Positions 8,597 through 20,515 of a stretch of DNA of 64,000 nucleotides are shown one piece after another. Source of the DNA: Budvicia aquatica DSM 5075 = ATCC 35567 (lineage in GTDB: Bacteria; Pseudomonadota; Gammaproteobacteria; Enterobacterales; Enterobacteriaceae); the NCBI RefSeq assembly GCF_000427805.1, contig NZ_ATYS01000011.1, positions 93,573-157,572 of the forward strand, given 5' to 3'. How positions within the stretch are numbered: position 1 is the stretch's first letter; every line of letters begins with the position of its first letter. Both the position numbers and the translations under genes were made by a program. Below the pieces are notes generated by a model. The model was not told the origin of the DNA. It did no database searches and saw nothing but the letters and a program-made list of their open reading frames with translations.

Positions 8597-9598
8597 TTAA
8601 TAGCGGGCAAAAAAACCTAATATCTCTATCAGTGCTTCAGTGCGCATTTCATCTTTTTCAAACAGAATTTCATGACGGGCACCGTTAATCACCTTCGGCC
8701 CACCGCCCTCACAGGGATGACCCGCATCAGCCAAAGCCTGACAAAATGCCAGATGAGAATTATTATCTACTAAACGCTCCTGGCTTGCCTGCAATAAAAG
8801 CAATGGAGTGGTAATCTGAGGCGCGAGTGCTATTGCCTTTTCACCGGCCATCATCGATTCTCTTACCCAATGGTAAGTCGGGCCACCGAGCCTGAGTTCG
8901 GGGCGGTCGGCATAATGTCGTGAAAATAAGCGGTAGCGAGCTTTACTGTGAGTCAGAACATTAACGGCATAAGGTAAGGGAATCCAGCGCCCAGTGCCTA
9001 CAGCATAATACTCACGCACCCCCTGCCATTTTTCCGTAATATCAGTAATTCTTTTAGCTAACCAAACGGGCATAGGTAAAGCAATACCCAGCATTGGTGA
9101 GCAGAGCACCGCAGCTCGCACGGCATTCGGGTGTCTGGCTAAAAATAGTGTCGCAATCGCACCGCCCATAGAGTGGGCCAGCATAAAGGATTGCTGATAC
9201 TCTTCAGCCATAAAAATATTGAGCCAAAAGATTTCAAAATCATCAACGTAGTCGTCAAAATTCTCAACGTGCCCGCGATGACTGTCCTCCAGTAAACGAC
9301 CAGAAAATCCCTGACCACGATGGTCAAGGATCCAGACATCATAGCCACAGCGAAAAAGATCGTAGGCCAACTCCTGATACTTTAGGTAGCCTTCCGTTCT
9401 CCCGGTTACAACAACAATCGCCCGATGATGATCGTCTGAAGTGAAACGCACATATTCAATAGGCACACCGTCGACGCCTTCAAAACTTAATTCCTGACGC
9501 TGTTGCCAGAAGTCCAATAAAGGCCCAGACGTGAACGCCGCGAAGTGTTTTTCACGGTTTAACCAGTCTTTTTTAAACGATAAAAAGTCTACTGTCAT
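8597..9598 (-). CDS. pldB: Lysophospholipase L2
   Basis: PldB is a membrane-associated alpha/beta-hydrolase that removes the acyl chain from lysophospholipids. The 333-residue protein shows the oxyanion-region VVVTGRTEGYLKY, the DHRGQGFSGR segment and the nucleophile elbow AHSMGG near residue 148-153. The acid and histidine should lie in the C-terminal LVDNNSHLAFC and NGARHEILFE stretches. It precedes yigL by about 60 bases on the same strand and rhtB is divergent to it, as in E. coli. Confidence 0.95.
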   Translation of the reverse strand: MTVDFLSFKKDWLNREKHFAAFTSGPLLDFWQQRQELSFEGVDGVPIEYVRFTSDDHHRAIVVVTGRTEGYLKYQELAYDLFRCGYDVWILDHRGQGFSGRLLEDSHRGHVENFDDYVDDFEIFWLNIFMAEEYQQSFMLAHSMGGAIATLFLARHPNAVRAAVLCSPMLGIALPMPVWLAKRITDITEKWQGVREYYAVGTGRWIPLPYAVNVLTHSKARYRLFSRHYADRPELRLGGPTYHWVRESMMAGEKAIALAPQITTPLLLLQASQERLVDNNSHLAFCQALADAGHPCEGGGPKVINGARHEILFEKDEMRTEALIEILGFFARY

Positions 9599-9899
9599 GG
9601 TTTCACATATCTTAAATTGATAAATGTTTATGACCTATACTGCCAAATTTATCAATAGTATATTGTGCCATATATTGTTGGTTAGCTGCGGGTTTGGCTA
9701 AATTATAGCTGCACATAAATCTATTTGAACCAATGATTACAGACTTTTTTGTATGCGATTAATCCAATATAAAAAGCATACGCAGAGTAAAGATAGGCTA
9801 CGCATCAAATTCGGTGTACATTTTATTGTAACGATGACGGTGCCTGAATAGGTGCCCCGTCGCTTTTATTTTGAGACCGAATCAATAGAAGGAACCACC

Positions 9900-10526
9900 G
9901 TGACGCTTGAATGGTGGCTGACCTACTTAGTTACAACAATTATCCTTAGCCTTTCTCCCGGCTCCGGCGCAATAAATACCATGAGTACCGGTATTAGCTA
10001 TGGTTTTCGAGGAGCACTGCCTTCTATTGCTGGCCTGCAGGTCGGACTATCAGTACATATCGTTTTAGTCGGTATCGGATTGGGAACGTTATTAACGCAA
10101 TCTGTCATAGCCTTTGATATTTTAAAATGGCTGGGTGCGGCCTATTTAATCTGGTTGGGCATTCAGCAATGGCGTACCGCTGGTGCCTTAGATCTGAATG
10201 CGGTATCAAAAGCGTTACCTGGCAGCGGGTTGTTTAAACGTGCAATATTAGTCAATCTGACTAACCCTAAAAGCATCGTTTTTTTAGCTGCTCTGTTTCC
10301 TCAGTTTATTATTCCGAATCAACCTCAGGGAGCCCAGTACCTGATTCTGGGCATGACCAGCGTAGTCGTTGATATTATTGTTATGATTGGCTACGCAACT
10401 CTGGCAACCCACGTTGCCAAATGGATCAAAGAACCCCATCAAATGCGACTGCTTAACCGCATCTTCGGTTCATTATTTATTATGGTGGGTACGTTGCTGT
10501 TTTTTGCCCGTAAAACCAATGGGTAA
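9900..10526 (+). CDS. rhtB: Homoserine/homoserine lactone efflux protein
   Basis: A LysE/RhtB-family exporter of homoserine and homoserine lactone, 208 residues with about six membrane segments. The family start TLEWW and the signature [14 protein letters not shown] are present, as are [18 protein letters not shown] and [13 protein letters not shown] chose the GTG at 9900 because translation from it aligns exactly with the E. coli start and AGAAGGA lies just upstream; the frame is open to 9852 but the added residues look unrelated. Divergent from pldB. The 300 bases between them (9599-9899) are AT-rich and show nothing clear beyond promoter space. Confidence 0.95.
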   Translation: MTLEWWLTYLVTTIILSLSPGSGAINTMSTGISYGFRGALPSIAGLQVGLSVHIVLVGIGLGTLLTQSVIAFDILKWLGAAYLIWLGIQQWRTAGALDLNAVSKALPGSGLFKRAILVNLTNPKSIVFLAALFPQFIIPNQPQGAQYLILGMTSVVVDIIVMIGYATLATHVAKWIKEPHQMRLLNRIFGSLFIMVGTLLFFARKTNG

Positions 10527-10714
10527 GATGGACGGATATTGGGCGATTATAAGTTTTACTGCTTAATATTTTTTGTATATCGAATAAATTCACTTGCACC
10601 CTTTTCCACATTTTGTAATGTGGAGGGAGTCGAGCTCATAATTAGCTACGTTCAGCAAAAGCAAGACAGCGAATACACTCACATTTATTACCTCCAAGGT
10701 TAGGATTGTTGAAT

Positions 10715-11824
10715 ATGAAAAACGTCGGTTTTATTGGCTGGCGCGGTATGGTCGGTTCCGTTCTGATGCAACGAATGATCGAAGAACGCGATTTTGACGC
10801 CATACGCCCGGTTTTCTTCTCTACCTCACAGACAGGTCAAGCAGCCCCTTCATTTGCAGGCCAAAGCGGCACGCTACAAGATGCCAATGATATCGAAGCC
10901 CTACGCGCGCTGGATATCATCATTACCTGCCAGGGTGGCGACTACACCAGCGAAGTGTATCCAAAGCTACGCGCTAGCGGATGGAACGGCTACTGGATTG
11001 ATGCAGCTTCAACCCTGCGCATGAAAGACGATGCCATTATCATTCTTGATCCGGTTAACCATGATGTTATCCATCAGGGCCTGAATCAGGGCATTAAAAC
11101 CTTTGTTGGCGGCAACTGTACCGTTAGCTTAATGCTGATGTCCCTTGGCGGCCTGTTTGCGAATAATCTGATTGAATGGGCTTCGGTTGCCACTTACCAG
11201 GCCGCTTCCGGTGGCGGGGCCCGTCATATGCGTGAACTCCTGACCCAAATGGGCATGTTGCACGCTAACGTAGCTAAAGAGCTTCAGGACCCGGCATCAG
11301 CCATTCTGGATATCGAACGCAAAGTTACAGAACAGATGCGTAGCGGAACCTTACCCGTTGATAATTTTGGTGTGCCATTAGCCGGTAGCCTGATCCCATG
11401 GATCGATAAACAACTGGAAAATGGCCAAAGCCGCGAAGAGTGGAAAGGTCAGGCAGAGACCAATAAAATACTTAACACCGCCAGCCCAATTCCGGTCGAT
11501 GGTCTCTGTGTCCGTATTGGTGCACTTCGCTGCCACAGTCAGGCATTCACACTGAAACTCAAAAAAGATATCCCGCTGGCTGACATTCACAGCATGCTGG
11601 CTGAAAATAATGAGTGGGTAAAAGTCGTACCGAACGATCGTGAAATTTCAATGCGTGAGTTAACACCTGCAGCGGTTACCGGTACCTTATCGACGCCGGT
11701 CGGTCGCTTACGTAAGCTCAATATGGGACCAGAATACCTATCAGCATTCACCGTAGGTGACCAGCTACTCTGGGGAGCAGCAGAACCACTGCGCCGTATG
11801 CTGCGGATTCTACTACAAGCTTAA
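10715..11824 (+). CDS. asd: Aspartate-semialdehyde dehydrogenase
   Basis: Asd reduces aspartyl phosphate to aspartate semialdehyde with NADPH, the branch point to lysine, diaminopimelate, threonine and methionine. The 369-residue protein has the nucleotide-binding [17 protein letters not shown] start, catalytic Cys135 in [23 protein letters not shown], and the active-site histidine region [16 protein letters not shown]. The ATG at 10715 fits the family start ([14 protein letters not shown]) with AGGTTAGGA upstream; a TTG at 10706 would add three residues. A strong terminator follows. Confidence 0.97.
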   Translation: MKNVGFIGWRGMVGSVLMQRMIEERDFDAIRPVFFSTSQTGQAAPSFAGQSGTLQDANDIEALRALDIIITCQGGDYTSEVYPKLRASGWNGYWIDAASTLRMKDDAIIILDPVNHDVIHQGLNQGIKTFVGGNCTVSLMLMSLGGLFANNLIEWASVATYQAASGGGARHMRELLTQMGMLHANVAKELQDPASAILDIERKVTEQMRSGTLPVDNFGVPLAGSLIPWIDKQLENGQSREEWKGQAETNKILNTASPIPVDGLCVRIGALRCHSQAFTLKLKKDIPLADIHSMLAENNEWVKVVPNDREISMRELTPAAVTGTLSTPVGRLRKLNMGPEYLSAFTVGDQLLWGAAEPLRRMLRILLQA

Positions 11825-11847
11825 TCTTTAGATGATTGTGTAGTTAC

Positions 11848-11874
11848 AAAAATGGCCCCGTTCGGGCCATTTTT
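11848..11874. terminator. Bidirectional terminator after asd
   Basis: An 11-bp stem AAAAATGGCCC / GGGCCATTTTT (11848-11858 with 11864-11874) with a 5-base loop ends in T-runs on both strands. It serves asd and the convergent gene at 11899. Confidence 0.9.
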
Positions 11875-11898
11875 AATGGTTAAAATAAACAATCAGCG

Positions 11899-12393
11899 CT
11901 ACTTCGCCATCATCTCTTCTTTGGTGCTCTTGAGGAATTTATATTCCTTGCCGTCATACACCCACTTAGCCGTAGATGATTCAGCCGCAGTAGCATTGGT
12001 GGTATCAAGGTCGGATAATCCGTTATGCTTCTCAGCCAAAACATTAATCAAATAACCAGAATCAAATAATACCGTACTGGCAGTTTCGCCCTTTTGCACC
12101 ACAACCCAGAACGGCCCCTGAGATGCTCCCCATCCGCAGGCACTCTTGGTGGTTACAAAGTAGCCTTGTACATCCGCGCCGAGGTCGATAGATTTACTTT
12201 GAAGCCCACATTCTGAGTAATCATTCCTGTAGGTTTTGCTATTTTTTACAGCACCATCAATTAGTGCAGGAAGCTCAACAAAGCCTTCATCTTCAATAGT
12301 GACTGCTGCTGTTTCTTGGGCAAACGCCGTTGAACACAATAGCGGAGCGGCTAACACCAAAAACGCTAATCCTTTAACGACCTTATTCATCAA
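11899..12393 (-). CDS. Exported hypothetical protein
   Basis: A 164-residue protein with a clear signal peptide (hydrophobic core LAFLVLAAPLLCSTAFA, probable cut before QETAA). The mature domain has two cysteines (YSECGL and KSACGWG) that could form a disulfide, and the stretch PFWVVVQKGETASTVLFDSGYLINVL. I do not recognise a family. Two ATG codons start the frame; AAGGAT upstream suits the first. It may share a transcript with the phosphatase gene upstream, 42 bases away. Confidence 0.65.
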   Translation of the reverse strand: MMNKVVKGLAFLVLAAPLLCSTAFAQETAAVTIEDEGFVELPALIDGAVKNSKTYRNDYSECGLQSKSIDLGADVQGYFVTTKSACGWGASQGPFWVVVQKGETASTVLFDSGYLINVLAEKHNGLSDLDTTNATAAESSTAKWVYDGKEYKFLKSTKEEMMAK

Positions 12394-12435
12394 TAATCCT
12401 TATCATTGTTTAATGTGTTGTATCTGATTAATTCA

Positions 12436-13224
12436 TCAGGATTCTAAATACTTATTCTGAATCTGAGTACGTTTTTCTGCCGTTAACCCAAACTCCTGCT
12501 CAAGCCAATTATTGGTGTTACCATAGCGTTTATCAATGGCTTTCAATGCAGTACCGATAAACACTTCCTTCGCTGACATAACATAATTCAAACTATCAAT
12601 GCCATGCTGCTCATTTAACTGCCTAGCCAAATGGGACATCATTTCGTTGCGAAAAGGCGCTAACGTCGTTTCCGTCAGCATATAGTCTTCAATAACGGTA
12701 TCGCGATTGGCTCCCAGCGTTAACAATACAATTGCAGAACCAATTCCTGTTCTGTCTTTACCTACCGCACAGTGTTGAACCAGCGCACCGGATTCCGGCT
12801 GCATCATAACCGTTGTCAGATGGCGATATGCTCGATTATCAAAGGGAAGCTTATGGTATAAGCGAGACATAAAGTCAACCGCATCAAACTTTGCTAGCAT
12901 TTCATCGTTTAACTTAGCAAAGTTAGCATTAACATCGTCAGTTAACGGATTGGCGGGTACGTTATCGTACTGAACGCCCTGCCAGATAACATCCGGTTTC
13001 AGCTTTACCTCATCAATATCACGATAATCAATAATATGGGTTAACGGCATTTGGCTCAAATATTGGCAATCATCCGCAGTCAGGCGGTCGAGAGAACCCG
13101 CTCTTAGCAATAAGCCGGATTTAACTTTACGCCCGTCAGCCCCGGAGTGCCCCCCCTGATCGCGGAAGTTAATTCCCCCTTGAAGGGGTAACAGAGAAGA
13201 GTGTAATAAGTGATTAGTAGCCAT
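12436..13224 (-). CDS. Tyrosine-protein phosphatase (IphP/LipA type)
   Basis: A 262-residue cysteine-dependent phosphatase of the bacterial IphP-like tyrosine/phosphoinositide group. The N-terminal GGINFRDQGGH block and LLLRAGSLDRLT are typical, and the P-loop HCAVGKDRTG places nucleophile Cys152 and Arg158. There is no signal peptide, so it is probably cytoplasmic. The lysine and aspartate after Gly in the P-loop are characteristic of this family and of some phosphoinositide phosphatases. Physiological substrate unknown. Confidence 0.85.
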   Translation of the reverse strand: MATNHLLHSSLLPLQGGINFRDQGGHSGADGRKVKSGLLLRAGSLDRLTADDCQYLSQMPLTHIIDYRDIDEVKLKPDVIWQGVQYDNVPANPLTDDVNANFAKLNDEMLAKFDAVDFMSRLYHKLPFDNRAYRHLTTVMMQPESGALVQHCAVGKDRTGIGSAIVLLTLGANRDTVIEDYMLTETTLAPFRNEMMSHLARQLNEQHGIDSLNYVMSAKEVFIGTALKAIDKRYGNTNNWLEQEFGLTAEKRTQIQNKYLES

Positions 13225-13311
13225 AAGTCCCTCTTATATTTAGCTATTATAAAATGGTATTTGCCTATAGGCGCTAAGCAGTAGCAAATGGATAGTATCG
13301 GATATGATAAA

Positions 13312-13333
13312 CGGCAACAGTTTTCTGTTGCCG
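13312..13333 (-). terminator. Terminator-like hairpin after fre
   Basis: A 9-bp stem CGGCAACAG / CTGTTGCCG with a TTTT loop lies just beyond the fre stop. On the minus strand a short TTTATC follows, giving a modest intrinsic terminator. Confidence 0.6.
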
Positions 13334-13346
13334 TAAAAGCGGAGGA

Positions 13347-14048
13347 TCAGATAAACGAAAATGCATCGCCAAACATTCTGGATTCATCGGCATTACGCTC
13401 ACCGCAGAATCGCTCTCTGGCAATTTTGACCATTTCAAAACGCCCGGCAATATAGATATCGTATTCAGCCAATGAACCGAAATCAGACAGAACCGCTGTC
13501 AGAACGGTACCCGTTCTTCCACGCCATTCACTTTCTGGCTGCTCAACCACCGAGACTACATTCAGGTTCGGATACTGTACGGATAACGACTCCAGACGCG
13601 TTAAATCATAAAGATGATTCTCTTCACGTCCTCCCCAGTATAAGAAAATCGGCCGGTTAGGTTGCTTATCCAATACGGTCATCAGAATAGAATTGACATA
13701 AGAGAAGCCGGTACCGCCTGCAATTAACAGAATCGGCCGCTCAGAGTCCTGCCGTAACCATGCATCCCCATGAGGAATATCAATGGCAATAGACTCTTCT
13801 TTTAACAGGCGATCCATTACCGCCATAGCGTACAAGTTAAGCTCAGAAGCACCGATATGTAATTCGATAGAACCGGTGTCCTCTGGCGTGGAAGCCATTG
13901 AAAATGGACGCTTATCACGCTCATCCATAACAACCATCAGATACTGACCGGCCTGAAACGAGAATGGCATGTCCGGCGTTAAACGCACACGGAATACCGT
14001 ATCAGTGATCGACTCCACTGACGTTACCTTACAATTCAATATTGCCAT
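13347..14048 (-). CDS. fre: NAD(P)H-flavin reductase
   Basis: Fre reduces free FMN, FAD and riboflavin with NAD(P)H in the cytoplasm. At 233 residues it equals E. coli Fre in length. Visible are the flavin-binding [16 protein letters not shown] (RPFS motif), [16 protein letters not shown], the nucleotide-binding [11 protein letters not shown], and the C-terminal [13 protein letters not shown] and FGDAFSFI. I chose the ATG at 14048, preceded by GAGGGAGTAC and matching the family start; an upstream in-frame start at 14072 adds eight unrelated residues. ubiD lies directly upstream on the same strand, as in E. coli. Confidence 0.96.
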   Translation of the reverse strand: MAILNCKVTSVESITDTVFRVRLTPDMPFSFQAGQYLMVVMDERDKRPFSMASTPEDTGSIELHIGASELNLYAMAVMDRLLKEESIAIDIPHGDAWLRQDSERPILLIAGGTGFSYVNSILMTVLDKQPNRPIFLYWGGREENHLYDLTRLESLSVQYPNLNVVSVVEQPESEWRGRTGTVLTAVLSDFGSLAEYDIYIAGRFEMVKIARERFCGERNADESRMFGDAFSFI

Positions 14049-14102
14049 GTACTCCCTCTGCCGGGTCATCAAATAAAAAACAAGAACACATTAATGTAAC
14101 CA

Positions 14103-15590
14103 TTAGCGCGGTTTTTCTCCATGGCTAAAAATTGCCAATTCGTCCCAAATAGCATCAATACGTGAACTAACCTGCGGGTCCATCTTTATCGGACGCCCCC
14201 ACTCACGCTGGGTTTCTCCCGGCCATTTATTCGTCGCATCCATACCCATTTTTGATCCCAGTCCTGAAACCGGCGATGCAAAATCCAAATAATCAATCGG
14301 GGTATTTTCCATCAGAATAGTGTCTCTCGCAGGATCCATTCTGGTCGTAATTGCCCATATCACATCATTCCAATCACGGGCGTTAATGTCATCATCACAG
14401 ACGATAACAAACTTTGTATACATAAACTGCCGCAGGAAAGACCAAACCCCCATCATGACGCGTTTAGCATGACCCGCATATTGTTTTTTCATCGTCACAA
14501 CGGCCATCCGATAAGAACATCCTTCGGGTGGCAAATAGAAATCGACAATCTCAGGGAACTGCTTTTGCAAAATAGGGACAAACACCTCATTTAGCGCAAC
14601 ACCCATCACCGCGGGCTCATCAGGCGGACGCCCCGTATAAGTGGAATGATAAATTGCATCAGACCTGCGGGTAATGTGCGTTACGGTAAACACCGGGAAA
14701 TTGTCTATTTCGTTATAGTAACCGGTATGATCGCCATAAGGTCCTTCCGGCGCCATTTCACCCTGTTCAATATAACCCTCAAGCACAATCTCAGCGCTGG
14801 CCGGCACCTCTAAGTCATTAGAGATACACTTAACCACTTCGGTTTTATGACCGCGTAGCAATCCGGCAAAAGCGTATTCAGATAGCGTATCCGGCACCGG
14901 AGTAACCGCAGCCAGTATCATCGCCGGATCGGCTCCCAAAGCTACTGCGACGGGAAAACGTTGCCCGGGATGTTCCTGACACCACTCCTGAAAATCTAAC
15001 GCCCCGCCCCGGTGGGACAACCAGCGCATAATAACTTTATTCTTACCTAATACCTGTTGGCGATAAATCCCCAAATTTTGACGTTCTTTATGAGGGCCTT
15101 TGGTGATCGTCAGCCCCCATGATATCAACGGAGCCGCATCTTCCGGCCAACAGTGCATGATAGGAAGTTTACCGAGGTCAACGTCGTCACCCTGCCAAAT
15201 TTGCTCCTGACAAGGTGCTGAAGATAAGCGTTTAGTCGGCATATTCAGTACCTGCTTAAACTGCGGTAGCTTGTCGACTAAATCACGGAATCCTTTCGGT
15301 GGATCGGGCTCTTTTAAGAAGGCAAGTAACTTACCTACATCCCGTAACGCACTAACATCTTCTTGACCCATTCCTAAAGCAACCCGTTTCGGTGTACCAA
15401 ATAAGTTACATAACACCGGCATTTGGTAGCCTTTAGGGTTTTCGAATAACAATGCCGGACCACCTGCCCGCAGCGTGCGGTCAGAGATCTCCGTCATCTC
15501 TAGATAAGGATCAATCGGTTGGCTAATGCGCTTTAATTCACCCTGTTCTTCAAGCAGGGTGAGGAAGTCACGCAGATCTCGGTATTTCAT
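14103..15590 (-). CDS. ubiD: 3-octaprenyl-4-hydroxybenzoate decarboxylase
   Basis: UbiD removes the carboxyl group from the prenylated 4-hydroxybenzoate ring in ubiquinone synthesis and needs the prenylated FMN made by UbiX. The 495-residue protein matches E. coli UbiD throughout: start [10 protein letters not shown], the [17 protein letters not shown] cofactor region, [12 protein letters not shown] with the catalytic glutamate region, and the C-terminal ATNKWPGE. It precedes fre by about 55 bases. Confidence 0.97.
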   Translation of the reverse strand: MKYRDLRDFLTLLEEQGELKRISQPIDPYLEMTEISDRTLRAGGPALLFENPKGYQMPVLCNLFGTPKRVALGMGQEDVSALRDVGKLLAFLKEPDPPKGFRDLVDKLPQFKQVLNMPTKRLSSAPCQEQIWQGDDVDLGKLPIMHCWPEDAAPLISWGLTITKGPHKERQNLGIYRQQVLGKNKVIMRWLSHRGGALDFQEWCQEHPGQRFPVAVALGADPAMILAAVTPVPDTLSEYAFAGLLRGHKTEVVKCISNDLEVPASAEIVLEGYIEQGEMAPEGPYGDHTGYYNEIDNFPVFTVTHITRRSDAIYHSTYTGRPPDEPAVMGVALNEVFVPILQKQFPEIVDFYLPPEGCSYRMAVVTMKKQYAGHAKRVMMGVWSFLRQFMYTKFVIVCDDDINARDWNDVIWAITTRMDPARDTILMENTPIDYLDFASPVSGLGSKMGMDATNKWPGETQREWGRPIKMDPQVSSRIDAIWDELAIFSHGEKPR

Positions 15591-15666
15591 AGCGTCTGTT
15601 TATGGCCGGTTAAAATGTCATTATAGGGATATTACCCCAATCAAGCTGCTGTCACTGACGCTGATA

Positions 15667-16392
15667 TCAGCAACAGGTAAAGGGTACCAAAGCACTCAGC
15701 GCAGAGGTATCAGTATGTTCAGTGGTTTCCTGACCATGGCGGAAAATCTTGAAGCCCTGATCTTTAGCACTGAAATAACGCAGCTTAGTACCTGAAATCT
15801 GTAACAAGCTCGCTTCACGCAATGCGACAACAGATTCTGTCGGATTCACTGCACAGAACTCTGCCAGACGTTCATCACGGGTTTCGCCCATGTGTCCGCT
15901 GAGGTGAGCATCAATATAATGTGGGTTAATCTGTATCGGGAAGAGTCCCAGAGAAGGCAGTACTACGCTACTACGAACGGGCATATCGTTAGTGGTACGG
16001 ATTGACGGGCAGGCCACGTTACATCCGGCACTCCAGCCGATATAAGGAACTTCTCGTTCACGCACGGCACGTTGAATCGGAACAATCAGACATTTTTCAT
16101 GCAGCATTTGATTCAGCATCCAGGTGTTACCACCGCTGATGATAATGCACTCTGCCTGATCGATAGCCTCAGCTTGATTATCAAAATGATGAATGCTGGT
16201 CACTTGGATACCTAAGGTTTTTTCTAAGTCACGGGCACGATCGTCATAATTGCTACGAATAAGAGCATAGGGTATTAATATGGCTTTCGTTGCTTTACGG
16301 CGTTCTAACACGGTCAAAATCTGCTTTTTAGCGTAACCTAGCAATTCTGCGTCACCAGATGCCTTGCCGTTACTCAACAATATCAGTTCCAT
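15667..16392 (-). CDS. pepE: Peptidase E (alpha-aspartyl dipeptidase)
   Basis: PepE is a cytoplasmic serine peptidase of family S51 that cleaves dipeptides with N-terminal aspartate. The protein shows the start MELILLSNGK, ISGGNTWMLNQML, the nucleophile elbow YIGWSAGCNVACP (Ser of GWSAG), INPHYIDAHLSGHMGETRDERL and VALREASLL. I chose the ATG at 16392, with AGAGGTG upstream; a GTG at 16401 is also in frame. At 241 residues it is slightly longer than E. coli PepE because of a C-terminal tail (after HGQE). Confidence 0.95.
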   Translation of the reverse strand: MELILLSNGKASGDAELLGYAKKQILTVLERRKATKAILIPYALIRSNYDDRARDLEKTLGIQVTSIHHFDNQAEAIDQAECIIISGGNTWMLNQMLHEKCLIVPIQRAVREREVPYIGWSAGCNVACPSIRTTNDMPVRSSVVLPSLGLFPIQINPHYIDAHLSGHMGETRDERLAEFCAVNPTESVVALREASLLQISGTKLRYFSAKDQGFKIFRHGQETTEHTDTSALSALVPFTCC

Positions 16393-16591
16393 ATAAATCA
16401 CCTCTATTTAGTTATTAACACACTATTTATACATGAAAATGTAAGTATTAACTGTGATCGTTTCCAGTTTCGACCAAAACAATAAGTTAGCATAGCCCTA
16501 ATATTCAGATTAATCGACGAACCTTTTTTGTCTATTTACCAATGCTTTTGCTATCCTAGCAAGGTTTTTTAACTGGGCGTAATTATAGCTA

Positions 16592-17092
16592 ATGGAATCA
16601 TGGTATCTACTTTACTGTAAACGCGGGCAGTTAACGCGCGCGCAGGAACATTTACACCGTCAGGAAGTCCCCTGTTTTAGTCCAATGTACCAAATGGAAA
16701 AAATCATTCGGGGGAAAAAAGTACTGATAGATGAGCCTTTGTTTCCAAATTATCTATTTATTGAATTGGATCCGGAAAGAGTTCATACCACCACGATTAG
16801 CGCAACCCGCGGCGTCAGCCACTTTATCCGCTTTGGTAAACTTCCGGTGCAAATTCCGTTTAGCCTAATCAAAAGTCTGATGCTACAACCAAAGCCCTTG
16901 CTGACGGACCCAACGTTACCAAAGTGTGGCGATAAGGTCATCATTACGGAAGGTATTTTCGAAGGACTTGAGGCTATTTATGCTGAACCTGACGGAGAAA
17001 CCCGCTCAATACTATTATTGAGCCTGATTAATCAGAAAGTCGAACACCGAATTGATAATAATCAGTTTGAGAAACGCCCGGTTCAGGATTAG
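16592..17092 (+). CDS. rfaH: Transcription antiterminator RfaH
   Basis: RfaH is a NusG paralogue that binds RNA polymerase at ops elements and recruits the ribosome, enabling long LPS, capsule and pilus operons to be expressed. The 166-residue protein has the NGN domain ([19 protein letters not shown], the [11 protein letters not shown] strand, [12 protein letters not shown]) and the C-terminal KOW domain that switches between helical and barrel folds ([20 protein letters not shown]). It is convergent with hemB over a shared terminator. Confidence 0.96.
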   Translation: MESWYLLYCKRGQLTRAQEHLHRQEVPCFSPMYQMEKIIRGKKVLIDEPLFPNYLFIELDPERVHTTTISATRGVSHFIRFGKLPVQIPFSLIKSLMLQPKPLLTDPTLPKCGDKVIITEGIFEGLEAIYAEPDGETRSILLLSLINQKVEHRIDNNQFEKRPVQD

Positions 17093-17143
17093 CTAACGGG
17101 CGTTAGATATACGCTGTCATGTTGAATATAAACGATTAGTTAT

Positions 17144-17178
17144 GGTTAAAACGGCCACTAATTAGGGCCGTTTTAACC
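17144..17178. terminator. Bidirectional terminator between rfaH and hemB
   Basis: A perfect 13-bp stem (17144-17156 with 17166-17178) and 9-base loop sits between two convergent genes. Its outer part is TTAAAA/TTTTAA, giving U-rich ends on both transcripts. Confidence 0.85.
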
Positions 17179-17196
17179 AAGAACGGCGTTCTTCAC

Positions 17197-18249
<1,053 letters not shown>

Positions 18250-18342
18250 TCAGATCGGACCCATATTTTGATGGCCAAAATTTAAACTACCGTCAAATCG
18301 CCTCTACCATTAACCGATATAATACGCTGCAATAACCCCGAC

Positions 18343-19125
18343 TTAAACCAGTCCAAGTAACTGATAAGCATTCTGTTGGGTTCTTTCCCCAAGCCACACC
18401 GGGTCTTCATGTCTTAATTTAGCCACCTGCTCAAGGATATGGGCCAAATGGGCTGGTTCATTACGCCTTGATGAAGGTTTCGGCTTTAGGTCACGCGGCA
18501 ATAAATAAGGCGCATCAGTTTCTAACAGAAGTTTATCCGCCGGAATTAACGATACCAACTCCCGAAGTTCTAATCCTCGACGCTCATCGCACACCCAGCC
18601 GGTAATACCAATATAAAGACCAAGCTCCAGATATGCCTCTAACGCCTGTCGATTATCAGTAAAGCAGTGAACAACCGCAGCCGGAACTTTAGATAACCAA
18701 GGTTGGAGCAATTCAATAAAGCGCGGAAAGGCATCCCGGCAGTGAAGAAACAGCGGCATATCCAATTCAGCAGCCATGGCTAGTTGTGCATTAAACGCCT
18801 TTTCTTGCTCTTCCGGCGTCGAAAAGTTACGGTTAAAATCTAATCCGCACTCACCAATAGCAACCACTTCAGGCAGCTTCGCCAGTTGATAGATTTGTTG
18901 TTCACAATCGGCAGACCACCCTGATGCATCATGAGGATGGACCCCCGCAGTACTCCAACAATAGTCAGGGTATTCACTAGACAACTGACTCGCCGCAATG
19001 CTCTCTTTTAAACTGGTACCGGTCACTAACATGCCGTTAATACCCGCCAGTCTGGCTCGACTTACTACGTCGTGCTTATCCTGAGCAAACTGACGATTAG
19101 TCAGATTTACGCCAATATCAAACAT
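18343..19125 (-). CDS. tatD: 3'-5' DNA/RNA exonuclease TatD
   Basis: TatD is a metal-dependent nuclease of the amidohydrolase superfamily linked to repair of oxidative DNA damage; despite the name it is not needed for Tat export. At 260 residues it equals E. coli TatD in length. Motifs: [48 protein letters not shown] and [26 protein letters not shown] chose the ATG at 19125; the open frame continues to 19170 but the extension lies in the hairpin region upstream. Confidence 0.95.
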   Translation of the reverse strand: MFDIGVNLTNRQFAQDKHDVVSRARLAGINGMLVTGTSLKESIAASQLSSEYPDYCWSTAGVHPHDASGWSADCEQQIYQLAKLPEVVAIGECGLDFNRNFSTPEEQEKAFNAQLAMAAELDMPLFLHCRDAFPRFIELLQPWLSKVPAAVVHCFTDNRQALEAYLELGLYIGITGWVCDERRGLELRELVSLIPADKLLLETDAPYLLPRDLKPKPSSRRNEPAHLAHILEQVAKLRHEDPVWLGERTQQNAYQLLGLV

Positions 19126-19168
19126 GCCTATATACTCCGAGAATAAATAACCGGCGGCTAAAATACAC

Positions 19169-19188
19169 AAGCCGCCCGAAGGCGGCTT
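19169..19188 (-). terminator. Hairpin between tatC and tatD
   Basis: An 8-bp stem AAGCCGCC / GGCGGCTT with a 4-base loop lies in the 88-base gap between tatC and tatD. On the minus strand it is followed by GTGTATTTTAG, so it may partly terminate the tatABC transcript and reduce tatD expression. Confidence 0.6.
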
Positions 19189-19213
19189 GAAAGATCATGA
19201 TATAAACCCCGGA

Positions 19214-20008
19214 CTACGCCGTTGGTTTTTCTTGCTCTTGCTCATCACTCTCTTCTTCATCTTCACCACTTTCTGCTCTGGCTTTTCGACCTTTACCTTC
19301 ATAAAAACGGGCAAAGAATAGGCCAATTTCAAACAGAATACACATTGGAATAGCGAGTAGCGTTTGAGAGAAAACGTCCGGAGGTGTGAGTAACATCCCG
19401 ACAACGAAAGCACCCACGACGATATATGGACGTTTCTTTTTCAATTCTGCGGTGGTTGTTACCCCACTCCAGCATAACAAGATAATCGCTACCGGCACCT
19501 CAAAGGAGACCCCAAAAGCAAAGAACAACGCCATGACGAAGTTAAGGTAATTATTAATATCAGTCGATATCAATATCCCTTCCGGCGCAGTCTTAACAAA
19601 AAAACCAAAGGCTAATGGGAATACCACAAAGTAAGCAAATGCCATACCAAGGTAAAACAAGAACGTACTGGAAAACAGCAACGGTATCATCAACCGACGT
19701 TCATGCTTATACAGTGCCGGTGCAATAAAGGACCACACTTGATAAAGAATAAACGGCGCAGAAATGAATACCGAAACAATCAACGTTAATTTAATCGGCG
19801 TCAGAAAGGGTGATGCAACATCGGTTGCAATCATACTTGCCCCTTTCGGCAACTGACTGATTAACGGTGAGGACACCATGTGATAAATGTCATTTGAAAA
19901 ATAGACCAGGGCCAAAAAAACTACGACGATGCAAGTCAGCGATCGTAGTAAACGGGACCGTAATTCAATCAAATGGCTGATAAGCGGTTGAGTATCTTCT
20001 ACGGCCAT
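19214..20008 (-). CDS. tatC: Sec-independent protein translocase subunit TatC
   Basis: TatC is the multispanning inner-membrane receptor for twin-arginine signal peptides. The 264-residue protein has the conserved cytoplasmic start [16 protein letters not shown] (with the essential E in LIELR), [17 protein letters not shown], the F-P-rich periplasmic region and [13 protein letters not shown], with six hydrophobic segments. The C-terminal tail is unusually acidic (repeated E and D near residues 245-260). It follows tatB by three bases. Confidence 0.97.
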   Translation of the reverse strand: MAVEDTQPLISHLIELRSRLLRSLTCIVVVFLALVYFSNDIYHMVSSPLISQLPKGASMIATDVASPFLTPIKLTLIVSVFISAPFILYQVWSFIAPALYKHERRLMIPLLFSSTFLFYLGMAFAYFVVFPLAFGFFVKTAPEGILISTDINNYLNFVMALFFAFGVSFEVPVAIILLCWSGVTTTAELKKKRPYIVVGAFVVGMLLTPPDVFSQTLLAIPMCILFEIGLFFARFYEGKGRKARAESGEDEEESDEQEQEKPTA

Positions 20009-20011
20009 GGA

Positions 20012-20512
20012 TTAATTTTCGCTGTCAGTTTTATGAATAGACACCGGAGTCGGCTTAGCTGTCACGTCATCGGCTACAGTTTCAGCGGCTGGCTCAACAG
20101 ATGCAATCTTCGCTTCTGCTTGGCTGACAACTGGCTTAGCCGCAACTTCACTGACCGGGGGCGTTGAATCAGTTGGCGCTACTGATGGCTGCACGGCTTC
20201 AGACACTTTATTCAGATCGCTCTGAATTGAGGTTTTCATACCGGTCGCCATCTCTTTCAGCTCATCCATCGACGCCTTCAGCTCAGGAGATAAATTCTGC
20301 AAGCCAGCACTCTCAGCCTTTTTCAGGCTTTCTTTCAGCTCTTGCAGTTTTAACTCTTGAGTGAGCTCGTTCTGGACTGAAGAAGCCAAAGATCTCATCG
20401 CCCGGATCCAGCCTGTGACTGTTTTTACAGCCACAGGTAACCGCTCAGGACCAAGCACGATCAGACCGATAACCAGTACAACAACTATTTCACCAAATCC
20501 TATATCGAACAC
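20012..20512 (-). CDS. tatB: Sec-independent protein translocase subunit TatB
   Basis: TatB pairs with TatC to bind twin-arginine precursors. The protein (166 residues) has the short N-terminal membrane helix [19 protein letters not shown], the conserved Gly-Pro hinge (LGPERLP), a long amphipathic helix and a variable Ala/Pro/Val-rich tail. The start codon is GTG at 20512, matching the E. coli start (MFDIG). It sits three bases after tatA and three before tatC, so the three genes form one operon. Confidence 0.96.
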   Translation of the reverse strand: MFDIGFGEIVVVLVIGLIVLGPERLPVAVKTVTGWIRAMRSLASSVQNELTQELKLQELKESLKKAESAGLQNLSPELKASMDELKEMATGMKTSIQSDLNKVSEAVQPSVAPTDSTPPVSEVAAKPVVSQAEAKIASVEPAAETVADDVTAKPTPVSIHKTDSEN

Positions 20513-20515
20513 GGC